A stretch of 7,998 nt of DNA from Opitutia bacterium (GTDB lineage Bacteria > Verrucomicrobiota > Verrucomicrobiia > Opitutales > Coraliomargaritaceae): NCBI GenBank assembly GCA_018663485.1, contig JABJQI010000116.1, positions 1 through 7,998 of the forward strand. The letters run 5' to 3'. The translations under genes and the position numbers were made by a program. Positions within the stretch are counted from its first letter, which is position 1. Each line of letters starts with the position of its first letter. Shown here piece by piece: positions 6,679 through 7,998 of the stretch. The notes under the pieces were generated by a model that saw only the letters and a program-made list of their open reading frames with translations, ran no database searches and had not been told where the DNA came from.

Positions 6679-7554
6679 CTATGCAGGTTGACAGTGCTTG
6701 GAGCAAAGTTGTTTCCAACTATTTTTGAGAAATTCTAGGCCCTCGACCGACAGTTGCTGCGGACTGTCATATAAAGGACGCCAGATCGCGGCTGCACGGG
6801 CGATCACTTCATTATCTTCAGAGAAGCTTTCAATCACGATGTCGCCGTCGTAGCCGATCGTCTGTAAGGCAGAGAGCACACCGTCCCAGTCCACTTGATC
6901 CTGCCCGAGCAGGCCGCGGTGACTCGCGCTGGCATGCACATGGCCGATATGCTGGCCGTATTTAAGGATGGCTGCAGCCGAGTCGTCCTCCTCGATATTC
7001 ATATGGAAGGTATCGATGTGTATTTTCAAGGCGGGACTGCCCACACGTTCGATCAAATCCACAGCTTGCTCTAAAGTATTGATGCAATCCGTCTCAAAAC
7101 GGTTGAGCGGCTCCATCGCCAAGATCACCCCCGCGTCTTCGGCCTGCTGACACAGCGGCTTCAAATGCGACGCGATTTGCGCTAATTGCTGCTCGCGCTC
7201 TTCCGGCGTATGACGCCCCGCACGACCCGTTTCCGAATACATCGGCCCACAGACCACCGTGGAACCAAGCTGCGGCGCAAGTTGAATGAGCTCGGAGATG
7301 TATTGCACACAAGCGAGTTGTTCCGCTTCAGTTCCTCGTAAATCACGACCAGGGCAAAACGCGCCACAGACAATCGGCTCCTCCAGCCCTGACGAAGCTA
7401 AGGCATCGATCAACGCAGGCACCGAAACCGCAGCAGGCTCGACGATCGCGAGTTCAATGACATCCGCTCCGTAGGATTTGAATGTTTGCAATAGAGGTAG
7501 GTCGGCATCGGTAAAACCGGAGCTGACAAGAAAGGTATTGAGGCCGAATCGCAT
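6679..7554 (-). CDS. Ketose 3-epimerase-like TIM-barrel protein (sugar phosphate isomerase/epimerase family)
   Basis: 291 residues, no signal peptide, so cytoplasmic. The whole length fits an AP-endonuclease-2/xylose-isomerase-like TIM barrel. The D-tagatose/D-psicose 3-epimerase pattern is intact: MEPLNRFETD (Glu148), HIDTFHMNIEE (Asp181, His184), HVHASASHRG (His207, Arg213) and VIESF (Glu242). These six positions keep the same spacing as Glu152, Asp185, His188, His211, Arg217 and Glu246 of Pseudomonas cichorii tagatose 3-epimerase, with a constant offset of four, so metal ligands and both catalytic glutamates are present. Expected activity is C-3 epimerisation of a ketose or related keto-sugar; the true substrate is unknown. 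It is the first gene of the minus-strand operon, divergent from the PAS regulator. An in-frame TAA lies 10-12 bases upstream of the ATG, which fixes the start. No Shine-Dalgarno sequence is visible. Confidence 0.92.
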   Translation of the reverse strand: MRFGLNTFLVSSGFTDADLPLLQTFKSYGADVIELAIVEPAAVSVPALIDALASSGLEEPIVCGAFCPGRDLRGTEAEQLACVQYISELIQLAPQLGSTVVCGPMYSETGRAGRHTPEEREQQLAQIASHLKPLCQQAEDAGVILAMEPLNRFETDCINTLEQAVDLIERVGSPALKIHIDTFHMNIEEDDSAAAILKYGQHIGHVHASASHRGLLGQDQVDWDGVLSALQTIGYDGDIVIESFSEDNEVIARAAAIWRPLYDSPQQLSVEGLEFLKNSWKQLCSKHCQPA

Positions 7555-7596
7555 AAGGTAGACTTAAGAAGATACCATACGGAACACGTTTAAGCC

Positions 7597-7626
7597 TTGG
7601 AAATATTCCGCATATTTGTGTATATT
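7597..7626 (+). promoter_or_regulatory. Candidate sigma-70 type promoter for the PAS regulator gene
   Basis: TTGGAA (7597-7602) and TATATT (7621-7626) are 18 bases apart, giving a start near 7633 and a leader of roughly 28 bases. The -35 box overlaps the GGAAATATTCC near-palindrome. This is a hand match to the general consensus only. Confidence 0.35.
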
Positions 7627-7644
7627 TTCAGCATTACACTGAAA
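7626..7644. promoter_or_regulatory. Short inverted repeat, possible operator
   Basis: TTTCAG (7626-7631) and CTGAAA (7639-7644) form a 6-bp inverted repeat with a 7-base spacer, just downstream of the proposed plus-strand -10 box. A symmetrical operator here could affect both divergent units, but a six-base repeat in AT-rich DNA can arise by chance, and AraC-type proteins usually prefer direct repeats. Confidence 0.3.
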
Positions 7645-7660
7645 GTGCAACCATCAAGCC

Positions 7661-7998
7661 ATGAAATCAGATCCCTTACCGCTGCATCAAAACCTTAACC
7701 CGAGTAGTATTCTCGCGCTTTTTTCAGCGCTCGGTGACGTCTATTTTTTTATGAAAGACCGCGAGGGGCGCTTTATCGGAGCCAATGACTTGCAACTCGA
7801 AAAGCTCGGTCTCAAATCGGAGGACGAGTTGATCGGCAAGACCGACTTTGATTTCTTCCCCAGCTACATGATTGCGCACTACGCCAAAGATGACGCACAA
7901 GTCATCGACAGCGGCGAACCGATCCCCCGCCGTGTTGAGCTGGTGGCGAATCCCGACGGCTCGGTCTCATGGCATGTTACCAGTAAGTTCCCACTCTA
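7661..7998 (+). CDS. PAS-domain transcriptional regulator, probably AraC type (5' part, runs off right edge)
   Basis: 112 codons are visible from the ATG at 7661; an in-frame TGA lies at 7640-7642, and no other Met codon intervenes. The visible part is a single PAS-like sensor domain: ALGDVYFFMKDREGRFIGAN from about residue 23, a second block with IGKTDFDFFP near 58-67, then DDAQVIDSGEPI and a SWHVTSKFPL strand at the end. This arrangement (PAS first, FMKDR..G.F..AN, IGKTD.DFFP) is typical of PAS-AraC regulators of Verrucomicrobiota and Planctomycetota, whose DNA-binding helix-turn-helix lies at the C terminus, outside this window. A histidine kinase or GGDEF protein is a less likely alternative. 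Its divergent position suggests it controls the catabolic operon in response to a small-molecule signal. No Shine-Dalgarno sequence precedes the start. Confidence 0.8.
   Translation, partial: MKSDPLPLHQNLNPSSILALFSALGDVYFFMKDREGRFIGANDLQLEKLGLKSEDELIGKTDFDFFPSYMIAHYAKDDAQVIDSGEPIPRRVELVANPDGSVSWHVTSKFPL

Larger units (their letters stand above)
7555..7660. promoter_or_regulatory. Divergent intergenic control region
   Basis: These 106 bases separate the minus-strand operon from the plus-strand PAS-domain regulator and hold no gene. The right half (about 7599-7636) is AT-rich. It contains a short near-palindrome GGAAATATTCC (7599-7609) and an inverted repeat nearer the regulator start. A plus-strand promoter can be proposed. 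On the minus strand I find no convincing -35/-10 pair at proper spacing, although TTGCAC and TATACA occur 20 bases apart. This is the obvious place for the regulator to control the catabolic operon and itself. Confidence 0.6.

Noticed and set aside
6674..6718. Upstream start at 6718 for the ThuA-like gene.
   Set aside because: It overlaps the end of the epimerase gene and places 15 polar residues before an otherwise ordinary Sec signal peptide.
7555..7660. Minus-strand promoter made of TTGCAC and TATACA.
   Set aside because: The spacing is 20 bases, outside the usual 16-18 range, and other pairings match the consensus poorly, so no promoter was called for the operon.

Overview
The window looks like a polysaccharide- or glycoside-utilisation locus from a marine-type, sulfatase-rich bacterium. 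The best guess is a Verrucomicrobiota member of the Opitutae/Puniceicoccales sort; Planctomycetota or Lentisphaerota are possible. This rests on gene style: Tat-exported Gfo/Idh/MocA oxidoreductases, Cys-type sulfatases, secreted ThuA-like proteins and PAS-AraC regulators are abundant together in those groups. No rRNA, tRNA or other taxonomic marker is present.

Layout. Seven genes lie head to tail on the minus strand and fill 7554 down to 1, with gaps of 5, 33, 22, 8, 30 and 77 bases, so they probably form one operon. In transcription order they are: a cytoplasmic TIM-barrel epimerase of the D-tagatose/D-psicose 3-epimerase type (6679-7554); two secreted ThuA-like proteins (5759-6673 and 4928-5725); a Tat-signal Gfo/Idh/MocA oxidoreductase (3622-4905); a secreted Cys-type sulfatase (2090-3613); and two closely related Tat-signal Gfo/Idh/MocA oxidoreductases (692-2059 and the 5' part of another at 1-614, which runs off the left edge). 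Divergently, on the plus strand from 7661, begins a gene with an N-terminal PAS domain, probably an AraC-type regulator cut off by the right edge. The 106-base divergent intergenic region is the likely control point.

How the genes may work together (inference). The sulfatase would remove sulfate from a glycan or glycoside outside the cytoplasm. The exported oxidoreductases and ThuA-like proteins recall the rhizobial ThuA/ThuB pair, in which sugars are assimilated through 3-keto derivatives. The cytoplasmic epimerase would handle a resulting ketose or keto-sugar. No glycoside hydrolase, transporter or sulfatase-maturation gene is visible in the window.

The last two oxidoreductases are tandem duplicates. 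The duplicated unit includes the leader and the last ~20 bases of the sulfatase gene, whose remnant now lies between the two copies as one arm of a perfect 15-bp hairpin. No mobile element, CRISPR array, tRNA or rRNA was seen.
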